Assembly (NCBI GenBank): GCA_903863295.1
Contig: CAIPBM010000069.1
Location: forward strand, 1-40,578
Reading direction: 5' to 3'
Source of the DNA: an uncultured Verrucomicrobiota bacterium
GTDB taxonomy: Bacteria > Verrucomicrobiota > Verrucomicrobiia > Methylacidiphilales > UBA1321
DNA: 40,578 bases
Made by a program: the position numbers and the translations under genes. The stretch's first letter is position 1. Each line of letters starts with the position of its first letter. Below the pieces are notes generated by a model that saw nothing but the letters and a program-made list of their open reading frames with translations, made no database searches and was not told the DNA's origin. Shown in pieces: positions 25,225 to 34,385 of this stretch.

Positions 25225-26250
25225 TCAGGCCGCCTCTTCTTCCAAATGCTGCTTGGCCATCACCTTGCCGGAGATGAAGTAGGAGCCGACGACCAGCACG
25301 GCGGCAATGATCTGGGCGGCGATGGTTTCCACCGTGGGAAACAGGGAGAACCAGACGCCAGCCCAGTCCGGTACGAGATCTTTCAGGGCCGCGATCGTGG
25401 TCGTGGGGATCCATCCCGCCTGCTGCATTTCATAGGCTTCCTCTCCCACCATGACGAGTAGGACAAAGCCGAGCATGATCCCTGTGACGATCAGCATCTT
25501 GCGGTAAGGCATGCGTTGGTGGAGAAGGAAGGTGATGAAGGCAACCATCAGCGTGAGCACCAAGCCGAGGAGCGAGCCGTAGAAAACGGTCATGCCGCCC
25601 AATTTGAGGTAGTAACTCTGGAGAAACAGCACGACTTCAAAGCCCTCCCGGTAGACGGAGGTCAGGCCGAGCAGGACGAGTCCCCAGAAAACGAAGCCGG
25701 GCGAGGTACCCGTCTCCGCCGATTCCAGGATCCGCTTCTTCTGGCGGTTGTGAACGGTGATCCATCCGCCCCAGTAAACCTTGTGGAAGAACCAGTTCAT
25801 GACGATGAGCAGGACAACCACGGCCAGGAGACCGGTTGCCGCCTGGAGGACGAGGTAGGAAACCTGCGTGCTGATATCTTGCACGATGCCCCGGACGATA
25901 AACCAGGTCACCAGCGTTGCCAGGAAGCCGGAACAGGCGCCGACAAAGATCGGGATGGAGCGACTCGACTGGGTGGTGCTGCGACTCAGCCCGGCCGTAA
26001 TGGCCGCGAGAACCAGGATGCTTTCGAGCCCTTCGCGGAATACCAGAACCGCAATATCGAGGATGGCCGAAAGATGGCTCGTATTCGGGGCGGTTGGATC
26101 AGGGCTTCCGCTGGAAGTGATGCCCTGCCAGATCAGGAGAGCCACGACGGGAATGGAGGCCACGGCTAAAAGGGTGTAGAGAAGGCGCCGCCCCAGGATG
26201 GAGGAAGGAGCAGGCAGGCGGTGGTCGTGCACAGTCGATGAGCTTGTCAT
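25225..26250 (-). CDS. FTR1-family high-affinity iron permease
   Basis: A 341-residue membrane protein from ATG 26250; an in-frame TTG at 26268 would add six residues. Two R-E-G-x-E motifs, REGLE (72-76) and REGFE (201-205), are the paired iron-binding signatures of FTR1/EfeU permeases. About seven to eight membrane helices are visible, with EEAYEMQQAGWIP (about 282-294) adding acidic residues on a loop. No EfeO- or EfeB-like partner or ferroxidase is adjacent, so the iron source is unclear. It is divergent from the MFS transporter gene, with 118 nt between starts. Confidence 0.88.
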   Translation of the reverse strand: MTSSSTVHDHRLPAPSSILGRRLLYTLLAVASIPVVALLIWQGITSSGSPDPTAPNTSHLSAILDIAVLVFREGLESILVLAAITAGLSRSTTQSSRSIPIFVGACSGFLATLVTWFIVRGIVQDISTQVSYLVLQAATGLLAVVVLLIVMNWFFHKVYWGGWITVHNRQKKRILESAETGTSPGFVFWGLVLLGLTSVYREGFEVVLFLQSYYLKLGGMTVFYGSLLGLVLTLMVAFITFLLHQRMPYRKMLIVTGIMLGFVLLVMVGEEAYEMQQAGWIPTTTIAALKDLVPDWAGVWFSLFPTVETIAAQIIAAVLVVGSYFISGKVMAKQHLEEEAA

Positions 26251-26368
26251 ATCCCTAATATGGCGCAAATCCGAAAACGGCGCTAACGGTGGGTTGCTAT
26301 TTCCTGTCGTTGCGTTGTACTACGGTTTTCCTCGATTAACGCATGACGATTCCTGCACCCATCCCTTC

Positions 26369-27673
26369 ATGACTACACCTCCTGATGGCTCCGTGGAAGT
26401 CGCCTTCAATCCGGAAGATCGCGTTTACTCCCGCGTGGTCTGGCGTCTGGTTCCTTCACTTTTTCTATTCTTTGTTTTTGGTTACCTGGACCGGGTCAAC
26501 ATCGGGTTCGCCAAGCTCGACATGATGACGGATCTCCACTGGAGCGAATCCATCTATGGGCTCGGTGCCGGAATGTTTTTCATCGGCTATTTCGTCTTCG
26601 AGATTCCCAGCAATATCATCCTTTATCGCCTGGGCGCCCGGCGGTGGCTGGCCTGCATGATGATGACCTGGGGCATCCTCTCGGCCTGCATGATGTTTGT
26701 CTGGACGACGGAGTTTTTCTACCTGCTGCGCTTCGCCATAGGGCTGGCGGAGGCCGGCTTTTTTCCGGGCATCATCTTTTACCTTACCATCTGGTTTCCG
26801 CGGGAGCGGCGTGGCCGGGTCACCGCGCTCTTCATGTCGGCGATCGGTATTTCGGGGATTATCGGTGGGCCGCTCTCAGGTTGGATCATGCAGGGACTGC
26901 AGGGCGTGAAAGGCCTATCCGGGTGGCAATGGCTATTCCTCCTGGAAGGAATCCCGTCCGTGATTATGGGCTTCATGGCACTCGCCGTCCTCGATAATTC
27001 CATTCAGGAGGCCCGCTGGCTGACCGAGGCTGAAAAAGCCATGCTGGAACGGAACATCGTGCAGGATAACGCCGGGTATCAGCCATTCTCTATTTTTCAG
27101 GCGCTGACCTTGGGGCGGGTCTGGTTCCTGAGCCTGATTTATTTTCTGCTTCTTATCGGTCTCTATGGCTACCTTTTCTGGACGCCACAGATCATCAAAA
27201 GCAGCGGGGTAACGAGTGTCTTTCACGTCGGTCTCCTGAGTGCGATTCCTCCCCTGATCGCTATTTTCATCATGGTGATCGTGGGCAAACATTCTGATTC
27301 CACGGGAGAACGACGGCTTCACCTGGCAGTCAGCGGCTTTGTCGGGGTTACTGGATTTTTGATTTGTGCGCTCCTGGGGCAGAGCACGGTTGCGATCATG
27401 ATTGGCCTGACGCTGGCCACCTCCGGGGTACTGGCGACGCTTCCGCTGTTTTGGGCGCTACCCACGGAATTTCTCAAGGGCGTAGGCGCAGCGGCGGGAA
27501 TTGGCCTTATCAATTCCATCGGCAACCTGGCCGGATTTTTCAGCACCTCGGTGATGGGAATCATCCGCGACAGGATGCACGATAGTGCTCCCGGCCTTTA
27601 TTTGATCGCGGCTTGTCTTGCCTTGGGGAGCGGGCTGGCGCTCTTGACGGCGCGGCCCAAACGTTACAAATAA
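26369..27673 (+). CDS. MFS transporter, anion:cation symporter (ACS) type
   Basis: A 434-residue transporter from ATG 26369; the upstream frame overlaps the FTR1 gene and lacks family residues. About 12 membrane helices are seen. FGYLDRVNIGFAKLDM (helix 1), IPSNIILYRLGARRWLA (loop 2-3) and FAIGLAEAGFFPGIIFYLT (helix 4) are the hallmarks of the ACS family, whose members take up organic anions such as tartrate, phthalate or hexuronates. FLKGVGAAAGIGLINSIGNL in the C-half is also typical. No catabolic genes lie nearby, so the substrate is not inferable. Confidence 0.9.
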   Translation: MTTPPDGSVEVAFNPEDRVYSRVVWRLVPSLFLFFVFGYLDRVNIGFAKLDMMTDLHWSESIYGLGAGMFFIGYFVFEIPSNIILYRLGARRWLACMMMTWGILSACMMFVWTTEFFYLLRFAIGLAEAGFFPGIIFYLTIWFPRERRGRVTALFMSAIGISGIIGGPLSGWIMQGLQGVKGLSGWQWLFLLEGIPSVIMGFMALAVLDNSIQEARWLTEAEKAMLERNIVQDNAGYQPFSIFQALTLGRVWFLSLIYFLLLIGLYGYLFWTPQIIKSSGVTSVFHVGLLSAIPPLIAIFIMVIVGKHSDSTGERRLHLAVSGFVGVTGFLICALLGQSTVAIMIGLTLATSGVLATLPLFWALPTEFLKGVGAAAGIGLINSIGNLAGFFSTSVMGIIRDRMHDSAPGLYLIAACLALGSGLALLTARPKRYK

Positions 27674-27720
27674 ACAAGGTTGCCATTCGCCCTTTATCTG
27701 AATCCCAGCGAAGGGTCTAA

Positions 27721-28581
27721 TTGTCCATGATGCTGGAGCCATTGGTCTCTGTCTTGACGATCACCTGGAATAACAAACGCGACCTGCAGACCACGGTGGA
27801 GTCGGTACTGGCCCAGAATTACAAGAACCTGGAGTTGATCATTGTCGATGGGGCTTCCCGTGACGGGACGAGGGATTATCTCGCTTCTCTCCAGCGGGAG
27901 AATGTTCGGTGGATTAGTGAACCCGATTCCGGCATTTCCGATGCCTATAACAAGGCGATCAACCTGGCCAAGGGGGATACCTGTATTTTCATGAACTCGG
28001 GGGATACCTTCCTCGACGCTGAAACGGTAACCCGGGCCATGAATTTGATTCCTGCCGGCGTCAAGGTGGCCGAGTCGGTGATCTACGGCGATTACTATCA
28101 GGTGGTCGATTCGGAACTCTATTTTGAACGGGCCGATCACACACAAATCTATTCCACGTGCAGTATCAATCACCAATCGGCCTTCATCGGCGGGGCTCTA
28201 TGCAAACGTTTCGCCTATGACACGCGTCTCAAATTGGAGGCCGATTACGATTACTGGATGAGGCTTCTCGCGGCCGGAGTACCCTTTATCAAAATTGATA
28301 CGATCATTGCCAAATATGATATGAGCGGTATCAGTTCAAGCTCACCCTATCAGGTCCACCAGGCAATCCTGCGATATATTCTGGTGGCGCTCAATACCAA
28401 GAGGAAGCTGTCCGTTTGGGATGGATTCCACATTTGTTGGCGCGCAATACGGGTTCAGGCACGAATTACCGTCAGGAGCTTGGTGGGACGATCCATCATC
28501 CTTAAATTCAAGAAAACCCTGATCTCCTTGGGGCTCAAGAAGGGACCGGTAAATCTCAACCAGGCAGCTAGGACGGGCTAG
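27721..28581 (+). CDS. Family 2 glycosyltransferase, WcaA/WcaE-like
   Basis: A 286-residue GT-A enzyme. LVSVLTITWNNKRDLQTTVE starts the fold, followed by ELIIVDGASRDGT, then SEPDSGISDAYNKAINLAKG, a stretch characteristic of exopolysaccharide-type glycosyltransferases. The usual D-x-D region reads MNSGDTFLD. A basic C-terminus (about 235-286) may associate with the membrane. TTG 27721 follows AAGGG (27711-27715) at ideal spacing; ATG 27727 is the alternative, two codons later. It is isolated from other polysaccharide genes and overlaps the convergent dUTPase stop by 4 nt. Confidence 0.87.
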   Translation: MSMMLEPLVSVLTITWNNKRDLQTTVESVLAQNYKNLELIIVDGASRDGTRDYLASLQRENVRWISEPDSGISDAYNKAINLAKGDTCIFMNSGDTFLDAETVTRAMNLIPAGVKVAESVIYGDYYQVVDSELYFERADHTQIYSTCSINHQSAFIGGALCKRFAYDTRLKLEADYDYWMRLLAAGVPFIKIDTIIAKYDMSGISSSSPYQVHQAILRYILVALNTKRKLSVWDGFHICWRAIRVQARITVRSLVGRSIILKFKKTLISLGLKKGPVNLNQAARTG

Positions 28582-28964
28582 ATATGCCGCGAATCGGCCT
28601 CGTCCTTGACGATGTAGCCGGAATCCTGCCGCTTGAAATTGACTTCGTTTTTCTTCACGTAGGCGTTGAAGACATCGTCGGCGGACATCCCCAGCACCTG
28701 CGCCATGGAGATGAGGAAGTGGAAGAGATCCACCACTTCAACCTTCGCGTTCTGCGTGTCGAATTTCTGGTACTTGGCCCACCATTTCCAGGGCACGCTG
28801 TCGATCAGTTCGGCCATTTCCTGGTTCATCGCCCGGGAGTAATTGAGCAGCCATTTGGTCTGGTCTTCCTCGCTCATGCCAGTGGTGTGAACTCCGATGC
28901 GTTCGTTCAGCGATTGTTGCATCCGGAACAACTCTTCAAACTTATCCTTGGGCGATTCACTCAT
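28578..28964 (-). CDS. Dimeric dUTPase (dUTPase_2 / MazG-like all-alpha)
   Basis: A 128-residue all-helical protein from ATG 28964; the upstream in-frame extension is not family-like. FEELFRMQQSLNERIG and the metal-binding pairs E49-x-x-E52 (NQEMAELID) and E76-x-x-D79 (VEVVDLFHF) match the dimeric dUTPase family, with WKWWAKYQKFD between them. These enzymes hydrolyse dUTP to dUMP, keeping uracil out of DNA and supplying thymidylate synthesis. YVKKNEVNFKRQDSGY near the end is also conserved in the family. It is divergent from trxB. Confidence 0.85.
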   Translation of the reverse strand: MSESPKDKFEELFRMQQSLNERIGVHTTGMSEEDQTKWLLNYSRAMNQEMAELIDSVPWKWWAKYQKFDTQNAKVEVVDLFHFLISMAQVLGMSADDVFNAYVKKNEVNFKRQDSGYIVKDEADSRHI

Positions 28965-29101
28965 GCTGCGATTATTCCTGTTCCCGATTGTTTGAACAGG
29001 AAAAGATGACCCCGGTGTAAGGTCGTTAGCCCGTTGAGCTTGACCAAGGTCATGGAAGTGAGGTTCGACAAGCGGCAAAGCCATGGCAGATTAATTTTCC
29101 C

Positions 29102-30031
29102 ATGGAACAAGTTGTCATTATCGGTACCGGTTGCGCCGGTCTTACTGCCGCGATCTACACCGCTCGCGCGAATCTCTCCCCGGTTGTCCTTACGGGCACG
29201 ATGCCGGGCGGATTGCTGACCACGACGAGCACAGTCGAAAATTTCCCCGGCTTCCCCGAGGGCATTGACGGTTTTCAATTGATGCAGAACCTGCAAAAAC
29301 AGGCCGAACGTTTCGGCGCACGGATTCAATTTGGTAACTTGGAAAGCGTCGATTTTTCCGGCAAGCCGCTCAAGCTCGTCATTGATGGCGAGACCGTGGA
29401 GACGCGGACGGTGATCGTAACGACGGGATCAAGCCCGCGGGCCATTGGTCTCGAATCGGAACGGCTCTTGGAAAAAATGGGCGTCACCTATTGCGCCACC
29501 TGTGATGGTGCTCTGCCCCAATTCCGGAATCAGCCGCTCGTGGTGGTGGGAGGCGGAGATTCTGCCGTCGAAGAGGCCACTTATTTGACCCGATTCGCCT
29601 CGAAGGTCTATCTGGTACATCGCCGCGATACCCTTCGCGCCAGCGTGATCATGCAGCAGCGCGCGATCACCCATCCGAAAATCGAAATGGTCTGGAACAG
29701 CATCGTCACCGAGGTGCTCGACGTCGCGCAGAAAAAGGTCACCGGGGTGAAGTTGAAGAACATCGTGACGGGCGAGACCAGCACGCTGCCTTGTGCAGGC
29801 CTCTTTGTCGCCATCGGTCATACGCCCAACACGGCCGTTTTTGGTGGTGCGCTGGATGTGGACGAAGGCGGCTACATCAAGCTTTATGGCGGTACCCGCA
29901 CCAATGTTCCCGGGGTCTTTGCCGCGGGCGATGTGGCCGATCACGTATACCGGCAGGCCGTCACGGCAGCGGGTACAGGATGCGCCGCTGCCATTGAAGC
30001 GGAACGGTTTCTCGAAGCCAACCCGGTTTAA
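29102..30031 (+). CDS. trxB: Thioredoxin reductase
   Basis: A 309-residue NADPH-dependent flavoprotein. The FAD-binding loop GTGCAGLTAAIYTARANLSP (8-27) carries a Cys where most have Pro. The redox pair C131-A-T-C134 lies in TYCATCDGALP. GGGDSAVEEATYLTR (about 150-164) is the NADPH-binding loop and HRRDTLRAS contacts the phosphate. GVFAAGDVADHVYRQAVTAA closes the FAD site. Length is typical. It stands alone between a divergent dUTPase gene and a convergent TPR gene. No Shine-Dalgarno sequence precedes the ATG. Confidence 0.96.
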   Translation: MEQVVIIGTGCAGLTAAIYTARANLSPVVLTGTMPGGLLTTTSTVENFPGFPEGIDGFQLMQNLQKQAERFGARIQFGNLESVDFSGKPLKLVIDGETVETRTVIVTTGSSPRAIGLESERLLEKMGVTYCATCDGALPQFRNQPLVVVGGGDSAVEEATYLTRFASKVYLVHRRDTLRASVIMQQRAITHPKIEMVWNSIVTEVLDVAQKKVTGVKLKNIVTGETSTLPCAGLFVAIGHTPNTAVFGGALDVDEGGYIKLYGGTRTNVPGVFAAGDVADHVYRQAVTAAGTGCAAAIEAERFLEANPV

Positions 30032-30047
30032 AGCATTCTGCTTGGAC

Positions 30048-33000
30048 TTAGGCTCCGAGCTTGTCTTCCGCCGCCTGGGCCTTCGCCGCCCAATCGGGAG
30101 CGGAGGTCTTATAGGTGGCCTTGATCGCCTCGTATTGGGCCTTGGCGTTGGCTTTATCGCCTGCCTTTTCGTAGGCTTGACCGGCAAGGTAAAGCGCTTC
30201 GGCGCTGACGGCTGGGGCGGCTGGGCCGAAGAACGTATTGACCTGCAGATAATAGCTGATGGCGTTTTCCGTGTCGTTCGGATTGGCTTTGTTAATGTGT
30301 CCAGCTTTTTCCAGCAGACGGCCATAGCCGAGCATGGCCTTCGACTGCAATTGCACGCCTGCCGTTTGCGATTTCATCAAGACCGCATAGCTCTGCGCGG
30401 CGGCCTGTTGATCGGCGGGTTGAGTCGATTGTTCATTGGCCAGTGCAATGCCGTAGTCGGCATTCACGCTATGCTGGGCATCCCAGGCGCCACCACCGGG
30501 CAGGGCCTTCATTTTCAGGAAATAGTCCTTGGCCTTGGCGAGGTCGCCTTGCGCAAGATACGTGGCGCCCAAGCCATAATAGGCATCCGCCAGGGTGTTC
30601 GCATCCTTGGGGTCGGCTTTTTCCAGGAGCGCATTGTAAACCTGAATCGCGGTGGCGTAATCGTTAGCCGCGATTAACAACGCGCCATACTGGTTGGTTT
30701 CCTGGCGGGTGAGAGCCAGGTTGGGATTCGGGTTGATGCACGACTTAAAGCGCTCCAGTGCGGCGGGGAATTGTTTGTCGCCGTTCTTGTAGATGAAGAC
30801 CAATCCGGCCTTGGCGAGATCGAAGCGGGTCGTCATGTCGTGGTCGGCAAAGTCGGCTTCCATCTTGGCCAGGGTGGCCTCCATGGTGGCATCGGTCAAC
30901 ACGCCCCATGACCGCTGTTGCTTCAGCGCATTGGTGAGCCCCTCAAGGGCGTCACCGACGGCACCAAGCTGGTCTGGGAATTTCTTGAGCGTGGTCAGGT
31001 AGGCTTGCTCGGCATTGGTCATCCGCTTCATCGCTTCGGCCCGGGCGTCGAGTTGCATCGATTGATAGGCGCCCATCGCCTTGGCTGCGGCCAGCCAGAC
31101 GCCACCGATCTTGTTGTAAGCGGCAGCGGCGATTTCCGGTTTCGGGGCATCGACCAGGTTTTGGTATTCCGCCACGGCCAGATCAAACTTCTTGTCCTTC
31201 ACGTATTGCGCGCCGACTGCATCTGCCGCGGTGACGAGGTAGGAGTAGGCGGTCGGGTAGGCCTTAAAGAGATCGCTGGCGGCCTGAATCATGGCCGGGA
31301 CGTTATTGGAACGCAGGTAAATATTGACGATGTAGGAGAGCGCAAAAGGTGCGACGTCATCCGTCGGGTAAGTTTTGGCGACCGCCTGCAGGGCCGCGAC
31401 AGCACCTGGATCGCCCTTCTTGTCCATGGCGAGGGCCCCGATAAGTTGCACGCTGGGGAGAGCCTTGCTGTCGGGGAACTTGGTGGCGAAGGCTTTGCTC
31501 TCGGTGATGACGTCATCGTAGCGTTGCAGCGATTGCAACGCCTGGATGTAACCGGCTGTGCCAATGGCCAGCAGATCTGGAGTCGCCGCAGGGTTGTCCT
31601 TGACCAGCTTGTAGTCGCCCAAGGCTGCGGTGAAATCGCCTTGCGCCGCTTCGCCCTGCGCCTTGGAAAGCAACATCTGGTTGGCCACCGGGCTTTTCGG
31701 ATTCTGGGCAATGTAATCACCGAGGATTTTTCGGGCCTCGTCCACCTTGCCGAGGCTCGTCAGGGCCTGAACCTTCAGCGCGATGACTTGGGGCACGCAA
31801 CGGCCATTGGGGAAGTCCTTGAGACTGCGATCTGCCTGGACTAAGGCGCCGGCATAATCTTTCCGCTCCATCAGTTTCTGGGCGATGCCGTAACTGATGG
31901 TGTCGGCCTGCGGGTCGCCGGCATGCTTGCTCAGATAATCGGTCAAGGCCTTGTCCGCCTTGTCGGTCTGGCCACCGAGGACATATGAATAGAGAATCTG
32001 GAAATCGACTTCTTGTTGTTGGTCGGGAGAGATGGCGGCGTGGGCGATCAGGCGGTGTAGGACCGTGCGGGCTTCATCCGCCTCCTTCATGGAGACGTAG
32101 CATTCGCCTATCCGTACGAGAGCTTGAATGACCGGATCCGGGTCGTTCTTCAAGTCGTTTAACCGGCTGGTTTCACGGTCAATCAAACGACTGTTCGCCG
32201 TGGCGAGGGCAGCTCCTCCCGCGCTCAGGGCGGCGGCGGAATTCTTCTGCAATTGAGTCAGGCGATCCTGTTGGATCTGGATCATGTCTTCCTTGCGCCG
32301 CACCCGACGGAATGCATCAAGTGCTTTTTGATACCCCTCAGTACCGGGATCAAGTTGTGCCACCAGGTAAAGCACCTCGGCCTTGCTCATCTCGGCGTTG
32401 TTCGCTTGTACCAAGGCATTGGGGTCGGTGCTGACCTTCTCAAAGGTATCGAGAGCCTTTTGCGCCAACGCCTTAATTTCCTCAGGCGACTTCTTGTCGT
32501 TCACTGCCTGGTTGGTCTCGACGGCATAGAGGCTGCCCAGGAGGAGGAGGTAGTCAGGTTTCTTCAGGCTGGAGCTAAATTGCTGGAGCAGCTGCTGGAG
32601 GTCTTTCTCCGCGCTCACGAAATCTTCCTTCTGATATTCCGCCAGTGCCCGGTAATAAATCGCGTCTTCCAGGAAATCGTTATTCGTCGGAGTTGGATGC
32701 TTGCCGATGTAGTCGATCAGCGTGGAAAGCGTCGCAGCGGCTTGGCCAGAGGCTTTGTCCCTTGCGGCTTTATCCGCCGCTTTTTGTCCCAAGGAAAATT
32801 GGGCGAGTCCGGTCAGATAGAGGGCCGTGCCGCGGTAGCTGTCGCTGGCTTTTGGATCGACTTCCTTGGCCAGGCGATCGATGGCATTCGCGTTATCGCC
32901 CATGTGCAGGTAAGCAAAACCGGCATCAAGATGGGCGTCATCGATGTTGGGTGACGTGGGGTAGCCGGTGATGACTTGGTCAAAGGCTTTGACGGCATCG

Positions 33001-33140
33001 GCATATTGTCCGGCAGCCAGGGAATCGGCACCTTGCTTGAAGAGAACTGCGCCTTGATCACCCCGGACCCAAGTTGCCGAGCAAAATACGCCAACCAAAC
33101 AGATTAAAAACCATTTCACAACTTTTACTCTAGTTAGCAT
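30048..33140 (-). CDS. Large exported tetratricopeptide-repeat protein
   Basis: A 1030-residue protein from ATG 33140; a TTG at 33179 extends the frame by 13 residues. VVKWFLICLVGVFCSATWVRG is a signal peptide, so the protein is exported, probably periplasmic. The rest is almost entirely TPR-like helix pairs. Clear units include AGQYADAVKAFDQVITGYPT near the start and QGDLAKAKDYFLKMKALPGG and AGDKANAKAQYEAIKATYKT near the end, with tol-pal/BamD-like spacing. It has no catalytic domain and may scaffold envelope complexes; the partners are unknown. It converges on trxB with a 16-nt gap, and a DUF2905 gene lies upstream on the same strand. Confidence 0.85.
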   Translation of the reverse strand: MLTRVKVVKWFLICLVGVFCSATWVRGDQGAVLFKQGADSLAAGQYADAVKAFDQVITGYPTSPNIDDAHLDAGFAYLHMGDNANAIDRLAKEVDPKASDSYRGTALYLTGLAQFSLGQKAADKAARDKASGQAAATLSTLIDYIGKHPTPTNNDFLEDAIYYRALAEYQKEDFVSAEKDLQQLLQQFSSSLKKPDYLLLLGSLYAVETNQAVNDKKSPEEIKALAQKALDTFEKVSTDPNALVQANNAEMSKAEVLYLVAQLDPGTEGYQKALDAFRRVRRKEDMIQIQQDRLTQLQKNSAAALSAGGAALATANSRLIDRETSRLNDLKNDPDPVIQALVRIGECYVSMKEADEARTVLHRLIAHAAISPDQQQEVDFQILYSYVLGGQTDKADKALTDYLSKHAGDPQADTISYGIAQKLMERKDYAGALVQADRSLKDFPNGRCVPQVIALKVQALTSLGKVDEARKILGDYIAQNPKSPVANQMLLSKAQGEAAQGDFTAALGDYKLVKDNPAATPDLLAIGTAGYIQALQSLQRYDDVITESKAFATKFPDSKALPSVQLIGALAMDKKGDPGAVAALQAVAKTYPTDDVAPFALSYIVNIYLRSNNVPAMIQAASDLFKAYPTAYSYLVTAADAVGAQYVKDKKFDLAVAEYQNLVDAPKPEIAAAAYNKIGGVWLAAAKAMGAYQSMQLDARAEAMKRMTNAEQAYLTTLKKFPDQLGAVGDALEGLTNALKQQRSWGVLTDATMEATLAKMEADFADHDMTTRFDLAKAGLVFIYKNGDKQFPAALERFKSCINPNPNLALTRQETNQYGALLIAANDYATAIQVYNALLEKADPKDANTLADAYYGLGATYLAQGDLAKAKDYFLKMKALPGGGAWDAQHSVNADYGIALANEQSTQPADQQAAAQSYAVLMKSQTAGVQLQSKAMLGYGRLLEKAGHINKANPNDTENAISYYLQVNTFFGPAAPAVSAEALYLAGQAYEKAGDKANAKAQYEAIKATYKTSAPDWAAKAQAAEDKLGA

Positions 33141-33200
33141 CCAGCGCACTTTTAAAGGAAATTCATGCCTGAAACGCAACTTTTCTAACAGGAACTGGTT

Positions 33201-33416
33201 TCATCGCCGCAAAAAGAGGGCCATGAGCGTCAAGACGACGCTAATGAGGATGCAGGTTGTGGCCGGAAAATAGAAACTAAAATCGCCTTTTTGGTAAGCG
33301 ATGTCACCCGGGAGTCGTCCCAGCCAGCCGAAGCTCCGTCCGGACCAAAGCCAGGCGCCCGCCACAGCAAGAACCAGCCCGACGATAAAGAGTAATTTTC
33401 CGAGATCTTGCATCAA
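33201..33416 (-). CDS. DUF2905 small membrane protein
   Basis: A 71-residue protein with two membrane helices (about 6-24 and 50-68). The loop SFGWLGRLPGDIAYQKGDFS carries the G-R-L-P-G-D-I signature of DUF2905, a widespread small family of unknown function. It reads toward the TPR gene on the same strand, 60 nt upstream of that gene's start, so they may be co-transcribed. Confidence 0.9.
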   Translation of the reverse strand: MMQDLGKLLFIVGLVLAVAGAWLWSGRSFGWLGRLPGDIAYQKGDFSFYFPATTCILISVVLTLMALFLRR

Positions 33417-33444
33417 TGTTTCTCCGCTAGTTTGGCCATTTTAT

Positions 33445-33562
33445 AACATGAAATCATGAGGTAGATGAAGCCATGAAGAAGGCATGAAAAAATCCGATCT
33501 TCAGTGGCATCATTCTCCCTTTGTCTTCTTCCTGTATTTCATGTCTTCATGTTTTCCTGTTA
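33445..33562. repeat. ATGAA-type imperfect inverted repeat, copy 1
   Basis: The left arm (from 33445) is rich in CATGAA units and the right arm (33529-33562) in TTCATG units. The right arm matches 37201-37234 at 30 of 34 positions in the same orientation, showing a repeat family with at least two copies in this window. It occupies the gap upstream of the DUF2905 gene. Confidence 0.75.
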
Positions 33563-33651
33563 AAAAGGCTGATTCCTAATAACGACATGATTACGGTAAA
33601 GCGACATAGAATCCTCGTCGCGGATAATTAGACCAACCGGCCCGTTAAGAC

Positions 33652-34350
33652 TTACGTCTCTGAGGTTGGCGGAGGTACAGGTTGTCCCCACCGTTCCTGG
33701 GCGCTTTGGGGCAATTCATGAGGCTGGATGTCGTAATCACGTTTCATTCCCTCAAACAAATCGCGCCAGGCGGCGGCAATACTGTCACGTAGATCTTCTT
33801 TGGAGGCGCTTTTATCACAGGGTAGCGGCTGGCCGACACGGACAAAAATCCGGGGGCGCTTGGGATAGTTCTTCAAGGCATACATCTGATCTGAACCGAT
33901 GATGACCATGGGGATGACCGGCACGTTCATCATCCGCCAGAGCGAGGCTGTGCCGATCGGTAACTCTGCCCCCCCCAGGACTGAGGTGGCCCTATGACGA
34001 ATGCCCTTCTCCGGAAAAATTCCGACGATATTTCCCGCCTCCAGCCGTGCAATGGCGGTTTTCAAGGCGGAGCGGTCATTCTTGGTCCGGTCGATGGGGA
34101 AGACGTGGCCCCATTGCATCATCTTGCCGAGCACGGGAATTTCGACCAGCGGCTTGTCCGCCATGAAATGGATGACGCGGGGAAAGCGGGCCGTCATGTA
34201 GGGGGGATCGGCATGGCTGATGTGATTGGAGAGCAGAAGGGCCGGGCCGGTCTTGGGGACATGCTCCATTCCGTCGCAATAGAGCCGCGAAAAGGGGCTG
34301 AGCGGAAGCAGGAACAACTCGCGGCAAAAGTAATAGAAGAAATTGGCCAT
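33652..34350 (-). CDS. PlsC-type 1-acyl-glycerol-3-phosphate acyltransferase
   Basis: A 232-residue membrane-associated acyltransferase from ATG 34350 (an in-frame TTG at 34377 is an alternative). The catalytic block N42-H-x-x-x-x-D48 reads SNHISHADPP, and FPEKGIRHRATSVLGGAEL holds the F-P-E-G-like phosphate-binding block. IPMVIIGSDQMYALKNYPKR and RVGQPLP near the C-terminus complete the family pattern. It probably makes phosphatidic acid, fitting the phosphatidylethanolamine genes nearby, although other acyl acceptors are possible. It lies 35 nt downstream of maf on the same strand. Confidence 0.88.
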   Translation of the reverse strand: MANFFYYFCRELFLLPLSPFSRLYCDGMEHVPKTGPALLLSNHISHADPPYMTARFPRVIHFMADKPLVEIPVLGKMMQWGHVFPIDRTKNDRSALKTAIARLEAGNIVGIFPEKGIRHRATSVLGGAELPIGTASLWRMMNVPVIPMVIIGSDQMYALKNYPKRPRIFVRVGQPLPCDKSASKEDLRDSIAAAWRDLFEGMKRDYDIQPHELPQSAQERWGQPVPPPTSET

Positions 34351-34385
34351 GACAGGACGCCCGCTAGGAAAAGGCAAACGCGCCG

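Noticed and set aside
33445..33562. CRISPR-like array made of the CATGAA units
   Set aside because: The units are only 6-8 nt, spacing is irregular and the two halves are inverted, so this is a palindromic repeat, not an array.
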